Shown here piece after piece: positions 47,728 to 58,000 of a stretch of 64,000 nucleotides of DNA; within the stretch, counting starts at the first letter, position 1, and each line of letters opens with the position of its first letter. Source of the stretch: Nocardioides sp. GTDB taxonomy: Bacteria; Actinomycetota; Actinomycetes; Propionibacteriales; Nocardioidaceae. The notes under the pieces are model-generated. The model saw nothing but the letters and a program-made list of their open reading frames with translations, made no database searches and was not told the origin of the DNA. Position numbers and translations under genes: made by a program. Where the stretch lies: assembly GCA_020636915.1 (NCBI GenBank), contig JACJWV010000005.1:180718-244717 (forward strand), in the 5' to 3' direction.

Positions 47728-48330
47728 ATGGATCTCGCGGTCGTGGTCACCTACCCGCTCCGGGTCGCCGTCGCGACGACCCGCGCGTCGCTGAGCAGCT
47801 ACCTGGGCACCTCGCTGGGCATCGCCTCCATCGACCGGCTGGCAGCTGCGGTCAACGAGCTGATCGCCCCGGACCGGCCGCTGGGCCGGATGATCGCCCG
47901 CGACGGGGTCCTGGACCGGCTGATGGCCGAGGACGGGCCGCTCGAGCGGCTGCTGTCCGAGGACGGTGCGCTGGACCGCATCGCGGCCACCGAGGGCGTC
48001 CTGGACCGGCTGCTCGCGCCCGGCGGTGCGCTGGACCGGCTCACCACCGAGGGCGGGCTGCTCGACCACCTGCTGCGGCCCGGCGGCCTGGCCGACCGGA
48101 TGCTGAGCGACGACGGGTACGTCGAGAAGCTGGTCGCCGACGGCGGCACCCTCGACCAGCTGGTCGCCCTGGGGGCGACCCTCGAGACGATCCAGCCCCG
48201 GCTGGCGGAGCTGGCCGAGATCATCCCGGCGCTGTCCGCGTCCGCCGACGCGCTCGGCCAGGCGGTCGGGCCGCTCGGCGAGCTCGCGGGCCGGATCCCG
48301 CTGGCCCGCCGCCGCTCGGCCGTCGGCTGA
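47728..48330 (+). CDS. Decapeptide-repeat protein of unknown function
   Basis: Protein of 200 residues with a striking internal repeat. Residues about 49-158 are eleven back-to-back units of exactly ten residues, with consensus [DEG]-G-x-L-[DE]-R-L-[LM]-x-x; examples are DGVLDRLMAE, DGPLERLLSE, EGVLDRLLAP and GGALDRLTTE. Gly falls at residues 60, 70, 80 and so on to 140. The first 45 residues are amphipathic or hydrophobic (AVVVTYPLRVAVATTRASL), and the end is rich in Leu/Ala. No signal peptide or enzyme motif. I do not recognise the family. ATG 47728 follows the palindrome; there is no clear ribosome binding site. Confidence 0.75.
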   Translation: MDLAVVVTYPLRVAVATTRASLSSYLGTSLGIASIDRLAAAVNELIAPDRPLGRMIARDGVLDRLMAEDGPLERLLSEDGALDRIAATEGVLDRLLAPGGALDRLTTEGGLLDHLLRPGGLADRMLSDDGYVEKLVADGGTLDQLVALGATLETIQPRLAELAEIIPALSASADALGQAVGPLGELAGRIPLARRRSAVG

Positions 48331-48346
48331 CCTCTAGGCTCGGCGC

Positions 48347-49165
48347 GTGGAGAACCACCTCCCGCAGCGCGTCCGGGTCGAACGGAGAGCGGTCACCGAG
48401 GACGAGTCGCGCCGGGCCAACGGGCCCGACTGGGACCGCTACGCCGACGAGTACCAGGCCACCCACGGCGAGTTCCTCGGCGACGCCGGGTTCGTCTGGG
48501 GACCGGAGGGCCTGACCGAGGCGCGGGCCCGGGTGCTCGGCGACGTGGCGGACCGCGACGTCCTCGAGGTCGGGTCCGGCGCCGGACAGTGCTCGCGCTG
48601 GGTGCGGGCGCAGGGCGGTCGCGGCTACGGCCTGGACCTGTCGTTCCGACAGCTGCAGCACTCCCGCCGCATCGACCTCGACTCCGGGATCGCCGTGCCC
48701 TCGGTGCTCGGGACCGCGACCGCGCTGCCGTTCGCGGACGCCAGCTTTGACGTGGTGTTCTCGTCGTTCGGGGCGTTGCAGTTCGTCAGCGACATCGCCG
48801 ACGCGGTGGTCGAGACCGCCCGGGTGCTGCGTCCCGGGGGGCGGTTCGCCTTCTCCATCACCCACCCGACCCGGTGGATGTTCCCCGACGATCCCGGCGA
48901 GGCCGGGCTGGTCGCCACCCAGTCCTACTGGGACCGCACCCCCTACGTCGAGGTCGACGACGCCAGCGGCACGGTGTCGTACGTCGAGCACCACCGCACC
49001 CTCGGCGACTGGGTCGCGCTCCTGGCCGGTGCTGGGTTCGTGATCACCGACCTGCTGGAGCCGGAGTGGCCCGAGGACCACGACCGGGTGTGGGGCGGCT
49101 GGTCCGCGGTCCGTGGCCGGTTCACGCCGGGCACGGCCATCTTCGGCGCCGACCTCCGGGCCTGA
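48347..49165 (+). CDS. Class I SAM-dependent methyltransferase
   Basis: Methyltransferase of 272 residues with the Rossmann motif I VLEVGSGAGQCSRW at about 70-83, acidic loop YGLDLS, and motif IV/V region FDVVFSSFGALQFV. The C-terminal part has RVWGGWSAVRGRF. TAGGCT at 48335-48340 lies 6 bases before GTG 48347, indicating leaderless transcription independent of the repeat gene just upstream. Substrate unknown; the similar UbiE/COQ5-like group methylates small molecules. Confidence 0.85.
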   Translation: MENHLPQRVRVERRAVTEDESRRANGPDWDRYADEYQATHGEFLGDAGFVWGPEGLTEARARVLGDVADRDVLEVGSGAGQCSRWVRAQGGRGYGLDLSFRQLQHSRRIDLDSGIAVPSVLGTATALPFADASFDVVFSSFGALQFVSDIADAVVETARVLRPGGRFAFSITHPTRWMFPDDPGEAGLVATQSYWDRTPYVEVDDASGTVSYVEHHRTLGDWVALLAGAGFVITDLLEPEWPEDHDRVWGGWSAVRGRFTPGTAIFGADLRA

Positions 49166-49175
49166 GCCCGCCCGG

Positions 49176-50111
49176 TCAGACGGCGCTGGCCGCCTTCTCC
49201 TGCTCGACCGGCGTGCCGCCGGCCGGGCGACCCCGGCGCCGGGCCGACATCAGCAGCAGGGCACCGGCGATGATGCAGAGCGCGCCGGCGACGAACCCGA
49301 TGAGCGGCATCCAGAACGTGACGACCTGCAGCAGCCGCATGTTGGTGCGGGCGTCCTCGGCGAACTGGTCGATCTGCTCGTCGGTGAAGCCGATCTTGAG
49401 GTCCAGCACCTGGGTGCCGTCATCGAGGTAGCGCTGCTGGTCCTGGGTCTGCTGCTGGATGGCGCCGGTCTTGGGCTCGACCCAGATCTCGACGGAGTTG
49501 TCGTAGGTGCCGTCGATGCCCTCGGCGATCTCGATCGGCACGTCCTCGAACGAGAAGGTGTAGACGTAGCATTCGATGCCCTCGAGGGTCTCGGTGCGGT
49601 CGTAGGTCGCGTCGACCGCGTAGCCCGCCGTGCCGTCCCAGTAGGGGTAGGTCGTCTTCTCCGCGTCGAACGGGAACTTGTTGACCAGGCCCTCGTGCGG
49701 GACGGCGTCCGGCGGGAGGCCCTTGAAGTCGGGGATCGCGAGTGCGGAGACGCGGTCGGTCGCGAACACGTCGGTGCTGGCGCTGATCAGCCGGGGGTCG
49801 TCGCCGTCGACGCAGTCGGGGGCGTTGTCGATGTCGGCCACCACGCACGTGGTCCCGACCCACACCGCGGTGTCGTCCGTGGAGGCGTCCGAGTCCACCT
49901 GGGTGATGTTCTGGACCTTGACCGGGTTCTCCTCGAGCTCCCCCGTCTCGGCGTTCAGCTTCTTGACGGTGCCGTCGAGGTGGGTGACCTGGTTGACGTC
50001 CAAGGGGGTCTTCTTGACCACGCCGGGCGCCCAGGTCACACCGAGAACTCCGACGACGAGCAGGAATGCACCGAGTCCGAGCAGCACGATGCCGAACCAC
50101 TTACGCTTCAC
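49176..50111 (-). CDS. DUF3068 membrane protein
   Basis: Protein of 311 residues anchored by an N-terminal helix (about 6-28, GIVLLGLGAFLLVVGVLGV) and a C-terminal helix (about 265-290), with a large exported beta-rich domain between. The domain has the pattern GTAGYAVDATYDRTETLEGIECYVYTF that I associate with DUF3068. GTG 50111 has GGGAGGG 6 bases upstream, and TAGCGT at 50141-50146 gives a leader of about 20 bases. A CTACCG-AC-CGGTAG palindrome sits just upstream of that -10. It is probably a cell-envelope protein of unknown role. Confidence 0.8.
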   Translation of the reverse strand: MKRKWFGIVLLGLGAFLLVVGVLGVTWAPGVVKKTPLDVNQVTHLDGTVKKLNAETGELEENPVKVQNITQVDSDASTDDTAVWVGTTCVVADIDNAPDCVDGDDPRLISASTDVFATDRVSALAIPDFKGLPPDAVPHEGLVNKFPFDAEKTTYPYWDGTAGYAVDATYDRTETLEGIECYVYTFSFEDVPIEIAEGIDGTYDNSVEIWVEPKTGAIQQQTQDQQRYLDDGTQVLDLKIGFTDEQIDQFAEDARTNMRLLQVVTFWMPLIGFVAGALCIIAGALLLMSARRRGRPAGGTPVEQEKAASAV

Positions 50112-50149
50112 GACGAGCCCTCCCAGGTGTGGATGGGGGGACGCTAGCA

Positions 50150-50163
50150 CTACCGACCGGTAG
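50150..50163. promoter_or_regulatory. Operator-like palindrome upstream of DUF3068 gene
   Basis: CTACCG-AC-CGGTAG, a perfect palindrome with a two-base centre. On the minus strand it lies 3 bases upstream of the -10 hexamer TAGCGT (50141-50146), so binding there should block the DUF3068 promoter. The shape is typical of TetR-family sites. Confidence 0.5.
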
Positions 50164-50226
50164 ACATGCGACTTCCGTCACAGCCGTGACCGAAAATTGC
50201 CCGGACCCCTGTGGGACACTCCCGGC

Positions 50227-52017
50227 GTGCTCCGCCGACCCGACCGCTTCCTGCTCGCCGGGGCTGGGCTCATCGCGGTCCAGGTGGCGTTCCGGGCCTG
50301 GGCGCTGTGGGGGTCGTGGTTCTACTTCGACGACCTCGCGTTCATGTCGCGGGCCATGAACCAGCCCTTCGGCGTGGCCTACCTGACCGAGTCCTACGGC
50401 GGCCACCTGATGCCCGGCGGCTTCGCGCTCGCCTGGCTCCTGACCAGGTGGTGGGTCTACGACTGGGCGCCCTGGGCGATCACCCTGCTCCTGCTCCAAG
50501 CGGTGGCCAGCGTGGGCGTCTTCCGGCTGCTGGTGTCGATGTTCGGGCGCCACCGGTTCGTGCTGGTGCTGCTGGCGGGCTACCTGGCCTGGGTCTTCAC
50601 GCTCCCCGCCGGGCTCTGGTGGGCGGCCGGCATCAACCAGGTGCCGCTCCAGATCGCCCTCGCGTTCGGGCTCACCTCGTTCCTCGGCCACCTGCGGACC
50701 GGCCGGACCCGTCCGCTCGTGGCCTCGGTCCTCTGGGTCGCGCTCGGTCTGCTCTTCTACGAGAAGACGATCCTCGTCGTCGGGATCTACGGGCTGGTCG
50801 CCCTCGGCTGGTTCAGCACCGGGAGCACGCCCCAGCGGCTGCGGGGCCTGTGGGACCGCTACCGCACCGCGGTCGTCGTCTACGCCGGGCTCGGGGCCGG
50901 CTACCTGGCCCTCTACGCGGCCTTCGGTCTGGACTTCTCGCCGGGCCAGACGGCCGACGTCGCCTGGGGCCCGATCGCCTGGAACCTGGTGGCGGTGGCG
51001 ATGCTGCCGGCGATGGTGGGCGGTCCGCTCGCGTGGCAGTCGCTCACGGTCGGGTCGCTCGCCGATCCCCCCGACGCGTTCATGGTCGCCTCCTGGGCGG
51101 CCGTCGGGGCGCTCGTGTTCTACGCGTGGCGCAGTCGCACCATCAGCAAGCGGGCCTGGGGGCCCGTGGTGCTGACCACCGTCGCCAACGTCGCCCTGCT
51201 CGCCTCCGCACGGGCGGGGACCGTCGGCCCCGACATCGCGCGCGAGTACCGCTACCAGACCGAGGCCGCCGTCGTCCTCGTGCTCGCCGTCGGGCTCGCC
51301 TTCCTCCCCCTGCTCGGCGCCACCGAGCAGAACACCGTGCGTCCCGACGCGCCGGAGGGGTACGAGGACCGCCGCCTGGTCGGCGCGATCTGCGTGGTCG
51401 TCGTGGCGCTGAGCGCCTGGTCGAGCGTGCGGTACGTCGAGCGCTGGCAGGACCGCAACCCCACCCGGGCCTACCTCGACCGCGTCGAGCGTGCCCTGAC
51501 CTCCTCGGACGAGCCGGTCCCGCTCGTCGATGCCGGGATCCCCCAGACGTTGCTGTGGTCGTTCCGCTACCCGGAGAACACCTACAGCCACCTGTTCCAG
51601 CCCTGGGCGGACCACCTGGCCTTCCCCCGCAACGCCGTCGACGACCTCTACGTCTTCGACGACGCGGGTGACCTGTCCCCGGTGCGGCTGGACGTCGCGC
51701 GACGCATGGAGGTGCCCGAGCACGCCGATCCCGACTGTCCCTACCCGTTGGACGGGGGCATCGTGACCATCCCCCTCGACGGCCCGGTCATCGGCGACGG
51801 CTGGTGGATCGCGGTCGACTACGACAGCCCGGTCGACACCCCCTTCCGGCTCGTCGCCGGCGACGAGGCGCACGACGTCGAGGTCCCGGCCGGACGGCAC
51901 ACGGCCTGGTTCCAGGCTGCGGGCACCTTCGATGAGGTCAGGATCACCTCCTTCCCCGACGACACCGGCCTGTGCGTGACCGGTCTGGCGCTCGGCTCCC
52001 CCGAGCCGGAGCGGTGA
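50227..52017 (+). CDS. GT-C-like integral membrane protein with C-terminal beta domain
   Basis: Polytopic protein of 596 residues, about ten to twelve helices. Just after the first helix is YFDDLAFM (Asp35-Asp36), the position where GT-C glycosyltransferases keep a catalytic acidic pair. The final 100 residues are extracytoplasmic and beta-rich (VTIPLDGPVIGDGWWIAVDY...), resembling a small carbohydrate-binding or jelly-roll module. Start GTG 50227 has GACACT 6 bases upstream. The next gene, a clear paralogue, overlaps by 4 bases. It is likely a polyprenyl-phosphate-sugar-dependent glycosyltransferase; no named family is recognised. Confidence 0.65.
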   Translation: MLRRPDRFLLAGAGLIAVQVAFRAWALWGSWFYFDDLAFMSRAMNQPFGVAYLTESYGGHLMPGGFALAWLLTRWWVYDWAPWAITLLLLQAVASVGVFRLLVSMFGRHRFVLVLLAGYLAWVFTLPAGLWWAAGINQVPLQIALAFGLTSFLGHLRTGRTRPLVASVLWVALGLLFYEKTILVVGIYGLVALGWFSTGSTPQRLRGLWDRYRTAVVVYAGLGAGYLALYAAFGLDFSPGQTADVAWGPIAWNLVAVAMLPAMVGGPLAWQSLTVGSLADPPDAFMVASWAAVGALVFYAWRSRTISKRAWGPVVLTTVANVALLASARAGTVGPDIAREYRYQTEAAVVLVLAVGLAFLPLLGATEQNTVRPDAPEGYEDRRLVGAICVVVVALSAWSSVRYVERWQDRNPTRAYLDRVERALTSSDEPVPLVDAGIPQTLLWSFRYPENTYSHLFQPWADHLAFPRNAVDDLYVFDDAGDLSPVRLDVARRMEVPEHADPDCPYPLDGGIVTIPLDGPVIGDGWWIAVDYDSPVDTPFRLVAGDEAHDVEVPAGRHTAWFQAAGTFDEVRITSFPDDTGLCVTGLALGSPEPER

Positions 52018-53855
52018 CCGCCGTGAGCGCGCCCTCCCGGCAGTCCCTGGACCGTGACAGCGGCCCGGGCTCACGCGCCGTCCTCGCGACCGTGGCCGTG
52101 CTCGTGGTCGGGCAGCTGGCCTACCGGGGCTGGGCGACCTGGACGAGCTGGTACCACTACGACGACTTCAACTTCATGTCCCGGATGTGGAACCAGGGCC
52201 TGTCCCCCTCGGTGGCCTTCGAGGAGTACGCCGGCCACGTGATGCCCGCCGGCATGTACCTGTCGTGGCTCGCCAGCGAGCTCGCGCCGTACGACTTCCG
52301 GGTCACCACGGTCCTGCTCCTGCTGATGCAGGCCGTCGCCGATGCGGGGCTCGTGGTCCTCCTGGTCCGCCTGTTCGGCGTCCGCCCGGGCATCCTGCCC
52401 CCCTTGTGCGTCTACCTCTTCGGCTCGATCTCGGCGCCGGTGGCGATCTGGTGGGCGGCCGGGGTCAACCAGCTGCCGATGCAGGCCGCGCTCTTCTGGT
52501 CGATCGCCTGCTTCGTGCCGTACCTGAGGACCCACCGGGTGCGGCACCTCCTCAGCACGCTGGCCTGGCTGGTGGTCGGGCTCGCGTTCTACGAGAAGAC
52601 GCTGCTCGTGCTGGGGGCGCTCGGACTCGTGACGATCTGCTACTTCACCTCCGGCGGGGTCCGACAGCGGCTCGCGACGATCTGGAGGCTCCACCGCGTC
52701 GCGCTGCTGGCGCTGGTCGGCCTGGGGCTGGCCTACCTGGCCCTCTACGTCCGGTACGCACTCACGTTCAGCCCGGCCGGCGTGGGCAGCCCCTCGCTGC
52801 CCGAGGTGACGTCGAACATGGTCACCCACGTCTACCTGCCCGCGGTCTTCGGTGGGCCGCTGCGCTGGTGGAAGCTCGACCAGTGGGCGCTGCCGACCCC
52901 CGGCGGTCCGATCATCCTGGTCTCCCTGGTCCTGGCCGGCCTGCTCGTCAACGAGATCCGACGCTGCCGGACCCGGTCGCTGCGGGCCTGGTCGCTCGTC
53001 GTGTTCTTCCTGGGCAGCGACGTGCTGCTGGTCGTCGCCGGCCGGGCGTCGTTCGTCGGCGCCCTCATCAGCCTCGACTTCCGGTTCCAGGGCGAGATGG
53101 GGGCCGTCACCGCCGTCGCTCTCGCGCTCGCGACGATGCCGATCATCGGGGCGCCCGAGCAGGTCGAGGTGCGGCGTCGCGGCGAGTTCCTGGGCCGACC
53201 CCGCCTGGTCACGGCGGCGGTGGTGGTCGTCAGCGCGCTCGGCCTGGTGTCGTCGACCCAGTACGTCCTGCATTGGCGCGACAGCGGCCCCGCGGAGGCG
53301 TACTTCGGGCACCTCCTGCCCGCCCTCGACGACGCCTCGACGCCGATCACGCTCGCCGACGACACGGTGCCGCCCGGCGTCATGTGGGGTCTCGGGTATC
53401 CCGACAACACGCTCAGCCACCTGCTCCGGCCCTACCCGCAGGTGCACTTCGCCGACGTCGCGAGCGACCGGATCGGGATGGTCGCCGAGGACGGCACCGT
53501 GTCCGTCCTCGCGGTCGACAGCGTCCGGGCGAGCACGGACGGCCCGCACCGTCGCTGTGGCTGGCGGGTCGAGCAGTCGCCGGTGACCATCCCGCTGGAC
53601 GGCCCGGTGGCCTTCGGCGGCTGGTGGGTCCGGATCGGCTACCTGAGCAGCGGCGACAGTCCGGTGCGGGTCACGGCGGGCGACGTCGTCCACGACACGA
53701 CGGTGCGGGCCGGCGTGCACGCGCTGTACTTCGCCGGCGGCGGCTCGTTCGACTCGGTCACGATCGGGGGTCTGGCTGACGGGGTCAGCCTGTGCACCGA
53801 TGATGTGACGGTGGGCCGTGCGGTCCCGCTGAGCGAGCTGGAGGAGAAGAAGTGA
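52014..53855 (+). CDS. GT-C-like integral membrane protein, paralogue of preceding gene
   Basis: Protein of 613 residues sharing the order and motifs of the upstream gene: WYHYDDFNFM after the first helix (Asp50-Asp51), GHVMPAGMYLSW, the phrase IWWAAGVNQLPMQ and AFYEKTLLVLGALGL, and the ending VTIPLDGPVAFGGWW. Two Cys near the C-terminal domain may form a disulfide. GTG 52014 overlaps the previous stop as GTGA, and its own stop overlaps the acyltransferase in the same way, so the three genes form a tightly coupled operon. The two paralogues may work as a heteromeric pair or add different sugars. Confidence 0.65.
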   Translation: MTAVSAPSRQSLDRDSGPGSRAVLATVAVLVVGQLAYRGWATWTSWYHYDDFNFMSRMWNQGLSPSVAFEEYAGHVMPAGMYLSWLASELAPYDFRVTTVLLLLMQAVADAGLVVLLVRLFGVRPGILPPLCVYLFGSISAPVAIWWAAGVNQLPMQAALFWSIACFVPYLRTHRVRHLLSTLAWLVVGLAFYEKTLLVLGALGLVTICYFTSGGVRQRLATIWRLHRVALLALVGLGLAYLALYVRYALTFSPAGVGSPSLPEVTSNMVTHVYLPAVFGGPLRWWKLDQWALPTPGGPIILVSLVLAGLLVNEIRRCRTRSLRAWSLVVFFLGSDVLLVVAGRASFVGALISLDFRFQGEMGAVTAVALALATMPIIGAPEQVEVRRRGEFLGRPRLVTAAVVVVSALGLVSSTQYVLHWRDSGPAEAYFGHLLPALDDASTPITLADDTVPPGVMWGLGYPDNTLSHLLRPYPQVHFADVASDRIGMVAEDGTVSVLAVDSVRASTDGPHRRCGWRVEQSPVTIPLDGPVAFGGWWVRIGYLSSGDSPVRVTAGDVVHDTTVRAGVHALYFAGGGSFDSVTIGGLADGVSLCTDDVTVGRAVPLSELEEKK

Positions 53856-55036
53856 CGTTCCGTGACCGCTCGTTCCCGACCCTGAACGCCGCCCGCGCGA
53901 TCGGGGCGATCATGGTCGTCCTCACTCACTCCGCCTTCAACACCGGGCAGATCAACCACGGCTGGGTGGGCGCCGTCCTCGCCCGCCTCGACTTCGGCGT
54001 GACGATCTTCTTCGTGCTGTCGGGATTCCTGCTGAGCCGGCCCTGGTTCCTCACGGCGGCGCTGGGCCGCCCGGCGCCGTCGACCCGGCACTACCTGTGG
54101 AAGCGCGCGCTGCGCATCCTGCCGCTCTACTGGGTGGTCGTCGTCCTCGCCCTCACCCTGGACCCGGCCAACGAGGACATGGGGTGGCAGGACTGGCTCG
54201 CCAACCTGACCTTCACCCAGCTGTACCGGCCCGAGCTGCTGCCGAGCTCGCTGACGCAGATGTGGAGCCTCTGCACCGAGGTCGCCTTCTACGTCGTGCT
54301 GCCGTTCCTGTGCTGGTTCCTGACCTGGCGGCCGTGGACGGGCACCCACCGGCTGCACCTGCCCAGCGTCATCGGCCGCTCGGCGATCTTCTTCGTCGGC
54401 GGCGTCGCCTGGCAGGCCGCCGTGGCGCCGATCCCCGGCGACGAGGGTCACTACGCCCAGTGGCTCCCCGGGTACCTGCCCTGGTTCCTCGTCGGCGTCT
54501 GCTTCGCGGCCGTGTCGGCCAGCCTCGTGGTGCACCCGCGCGACCACCCGCTCGAGCGCCTCGGGCACGACCTGGTCGGTTGCTGGATCCTGGCGACCGC
54601 GGTCTTCGCGATCGCGGCGTCGCCGCTCGCCGGACCCCGCACCCTGCTCACCCCCGGCAGCTGGGAGGCCGGTCCGAAGGTGGTCCTCTACGCCGTCGCG
54701 GGCGGTCTCTACCTCCTCCCCCTGGTCTTCGGCCCCGAGCGCGAGGGGTGGATCAGGACCCAGCTCAGCGGACCCGTGCTGTTCTGGTTGGGCGAGATCT
54801 CCTACGGCATCTTCGCCATCCACATGCTGGTGCTCAACGGCGTCTTCCGCGCGCTGGACATCGAGGTCTTCACCGGTCGCTTCGTGACGATCGCCCTGCT
54901 CACGCTCGGGATCACCATCGTGCTGGCGACCATCTCCTACTACCTCTACGAGCGGCCGATCATGCGCTTCAAGAACGTGCGGTTCTTCGTGCGCATGGAC
55001 GCCGAGGCACGCCCGGACCACGCGACGGTCCTCTGA
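53852..55036 (+). CDS. Acyltransferase 3 family membrane protein
   Basis: Integral membrane acyltransferase of 394 residues that usually O-acetylates or acylates surface glycans. The N-terminus has NAARAIGAIMVVLTHSAF, with the family's conserved His near residue 26, then FGVTIFFVLSGFLLSRPW and RALRILPLYW, all standard acyltransferase 3 features. GTG 53852 overlaps the previous stop by 4 bases. Its last 91 bases overlap the 3' end of the convergent AftD-like gene. Probably modifies the polymer made by the neighbouring glycosyltransferases. Confidence 0.85.
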   Translation: MTFRDRSFPTLNAARAIGAIMVVLTHSAFNTGQINHGWVGAVLARLDFGVTIFFVLSGFLLSRPWFLTAALGRPAPSTRHYLWKRALRILPLYWVVVVLALTLDPANEDMGWQDWLANLTFTQLYRPELLPSSLTQMWSLCTEVAFYVVLPFLCWFLTWRPWTGTHRLHLPSVIGRSAIFFVGGVAWQAAVAPIPGDEGHYAQWLPGYLPWFLVGVCFAAVSASLVVHPRDHPLERLGHDLVGCWILATAVFAIAASPLAGPRTLLTPGSWEAGPKVVLYAVAGGLYLLPLVFGPEREGWIRTQLSGPVLFWLGEISYGIFAIHMLVLNGVFRALDIEVFTGRFVTIALLTLGITIVLATISYYLYERPIMRFKNVRFFVRMDAEARPDHATVL

Positions 55037-58000
55037 CGCCGCACCCAGGTCGACGCGAGGGAGGCGACCGTCAGGCAGACCGCGGCCAGCAGCCAGGCCT
55101 GGCTCCAGGTGACCGCCCAGGACTGCTGGGTGAGCCGGTCGGCGACCAGGGCCAGCGAACCGGCCAGCAGCGCGGCACCCGCCAGCCAGGCCCAGCCGGG
55201 GAACCGACGGAACACGGTGCCGACGACGATCGCGACGGCGATGCCGGCGACTCCCCACCACCCGGCGAGCAGCGCGCCGACCGCGAGCACGAGGACGCCG
55301 TCGACGATCCCCGGCCTCCCGGTGGCCAGGGGCGGCGGCTGGATCGCCTCCGTCGCGTGCGCCCGGCGACGACGCGGCCACGCGGCGACCGCCAGCACCA
55401 CCAGGACGAGCACGAGCCCCACGGCGAGGAGGACCGCGAACGGGACGGCCGGCGCGTAGGACATGCGGACGGTGCCCGCCTCACCCTGGGGCACCCGCCA
55501 CCCCTGCTTCCAGCCGTCCATGCGGACCGGGTCGAGCCGCTCGCCGTCCAGGGTCGCCCGCCAGCCGGCGTTGATGTTCTGGGGCAGCGTGAGGACCGCG
55601 TCCCGCGCGCGTGCGGGCACGTCGGCGGCCCGGGGTGCGCCGGACCCGTCGTGGCGGACGTCGAGCGCGGTCGAACCGGTCGGCGGCCCCCGGTGGGTCA
55701 GCGTCGCCGAGTCGAACCGGAACAGCGGGTTCGGCAGGCCCAGGAGCGAGGTGGCGGTCTGCGAGAGCACGACCTCGGGCTGGCCGCAGATCCGCAACGG
55801 CACGTTCTCGCCCCGGATCAGCTCCCGGGTGCTCGCCTTCAGCGAGGTGTCGCGCAGCTGGCCGGCCACGGTGATCTGGGGTCCGGTGCCGCAGGGGAAC
55901 AGCCGGGGCGTGACGGAGTCGTCGTTCAGTGGTTCCCCGTTGAGCTCGAGCTCGGAGATGCCCGCGGGCAGCCGGACGAAGTTCCCCCCTCGCGCCCGGA
56001 CCGCGGTCTTGGTGTCGCGGACCACGAAGTCGAGCCGGTCCGTGCGCCAGCCCGGCAGCCGCGCGAACCCGTCGTCGGAGACCTGGACGATCGTGTGCCG
56101 GTCACCGGCCCGGACCAGGAGCCGGGAGGGCAACGCCGCCGCTGCGCCGAGGTTGATCTGCATCCGGAGCGAGGTCAGCTTCTGCGCCTCGGGGAGCTCG
56201 AGCCGGACCACGTCGTCCGGCCCGTCGGCGATCCAGGTGGTCGCGAGGTCCCCGTCCCCCATGGCCACCGGGCTGCTCGCCACGTCCCAGATCGCTGCGT
56301 CGCTGGTGACGGAGATCCCGGACGACAGGAGCAGGCTGGCGTCGACGGTGCGCCGCAACGAACCGGTCGCCGACAGCTTGTAGACGGACTGGTACGCCGG
56401 CGCGAACCGCCGGGCCAGGGTGTCGCCGTCCTCGCCCGGTGACACCAGCGACTCGTCGCAGGCGTAGGTCACGCCGATCATCACGCAGGCGGCACGGTCG
56501 GGGTCCCGCGTCGTCGAGACGGCGTTGAGCGGGAACCGGTCGTCGGGCAGCGGCAGGGTGAGGTACCGCTGCGCGGCCACCCCGGGCACCTCCACCTCCC
56601 CGAGCGCGAAGGTGCCGGGCAGCCGCAGGTCCCGACCCGCGGCCGTGATCCGCAGGAACGTCGCCCCGGTCGCACTCACCGCGTAGGTCCGGGCGTCGCC
56701 CGGCTCCGGGGCCGGGACCGTGCGGGAACCGTCGTCGGTGGAGATCTCCAACGCGGGCACCGGAGCCGAGTTCCGGCCCATCGTCACCTTCACGCGGTCG
56801 ACGAACGTGGGACCGGCGAAGGTCTCCTGCCACCACTGCCCCGTCGGGTCGAGGTGCCGGGCGGACTTCCACTGCGTCGCCGGGTCGCCGTCGAGGGCCG
56901 CTCCGGGATGGGTGCCGACCTCCAGCGGAGGCTGGGCGTCGGCGAAGGCCTGCGAGGTGCTGCTCGTCGCGGCCACCACGTTGCGTGCCCAGCTCTCGGT
57001 GGTCTGCCACCGCTCGGGGTGCTCGAGGAAGCGGTGCGTGTGCTCGGGCCCGGGCAGCCGGTAGGGCTGGGAGGCCGGCATGGTCGACGAGAGGTTGTTC
57101 CGGACGGCGGACAGGTTGACCTCGCGCCGCTTGTTCCCGTCGGTGAGGACCTCCCCCTGCTCGTCGCCCCCGGCGTCCTCGGCCAGCACCCGGGGACCCG
57201 GCCCGAGCCTCGCCATCCCCTGGTCGAGGCCGGAGCCCGGATCGCCCAGGAGCACCTGGGGACCCGGCGTGAGCGTGCCCGGCGCCGCTCCGTCGACGTC
57301 ATAGACGTCGACGGATCCGGTCTCGGCCGAGATGCCCGTGCCCTCGACCACCCGGACCCGGCCGGCCGGTGAGTAGGTGTAGGACGGAGCACCCACCGTC
57401 GGGCCGAACGACTCCGCCAGGGTGATGCCGGGTGAGTGGATGAGGACGCTGCGGACGTAGGCGGGATCGGGCGCGCCGGTCTGCAGCCGGTTCAGGTCGT
57501 TGCGGACGACGAGCCGGCCGACTCCGTTCTCCGCGAGGAAGGGAGCCAGGGTCTCGCTCGGGTGGCCGGACTCGATGACCTGCCCGACGGCGTCGAGGAA
57601 GGCGACGTTGCCGGGCTGCGCGAGCGGGATGACGTTGCGGACCGCCCACGGGGAGTCGGCCAGGCCCTGGAGGACGTCGTCGTGGACGTTGCCCCAGGTG
57701 TAGACGCCGAACGTGGCTGCCGGCACCTCGAGCGCCACGGTGCCGTCGTCGGTGTCGTGGAGGTAGTCGGCGACCTCGTACCAGTAGTCGGGGACCGTGA
57801 CCGGGCCCGCGCGCGGCGCGAGCCGGTCCTGCGCCCAGGGCAGCGCCAGGGCGACCACGGCGAGGACGGCGGCGACCTGGAGCACCCGCGCCGACCAGGT
57901 CGAGGCCCGGTCCCGTGCCGATGCGGCCAGGACGGCGAGTGCGTGGGCGAGCCCGAGGACGAGCGGGACGCGGAGCACGACGTCGAACTTGTGGAGGTTC

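Noticed and set aside
47872..48201. 30-base periodic DNA that might be read as a CRISPR array or satellite
   Set aside because: Units diverge at third codon positions while the amino acid pattern is kept, so it is a protein repeat. There are no conserved direct repeats with unique spacers.
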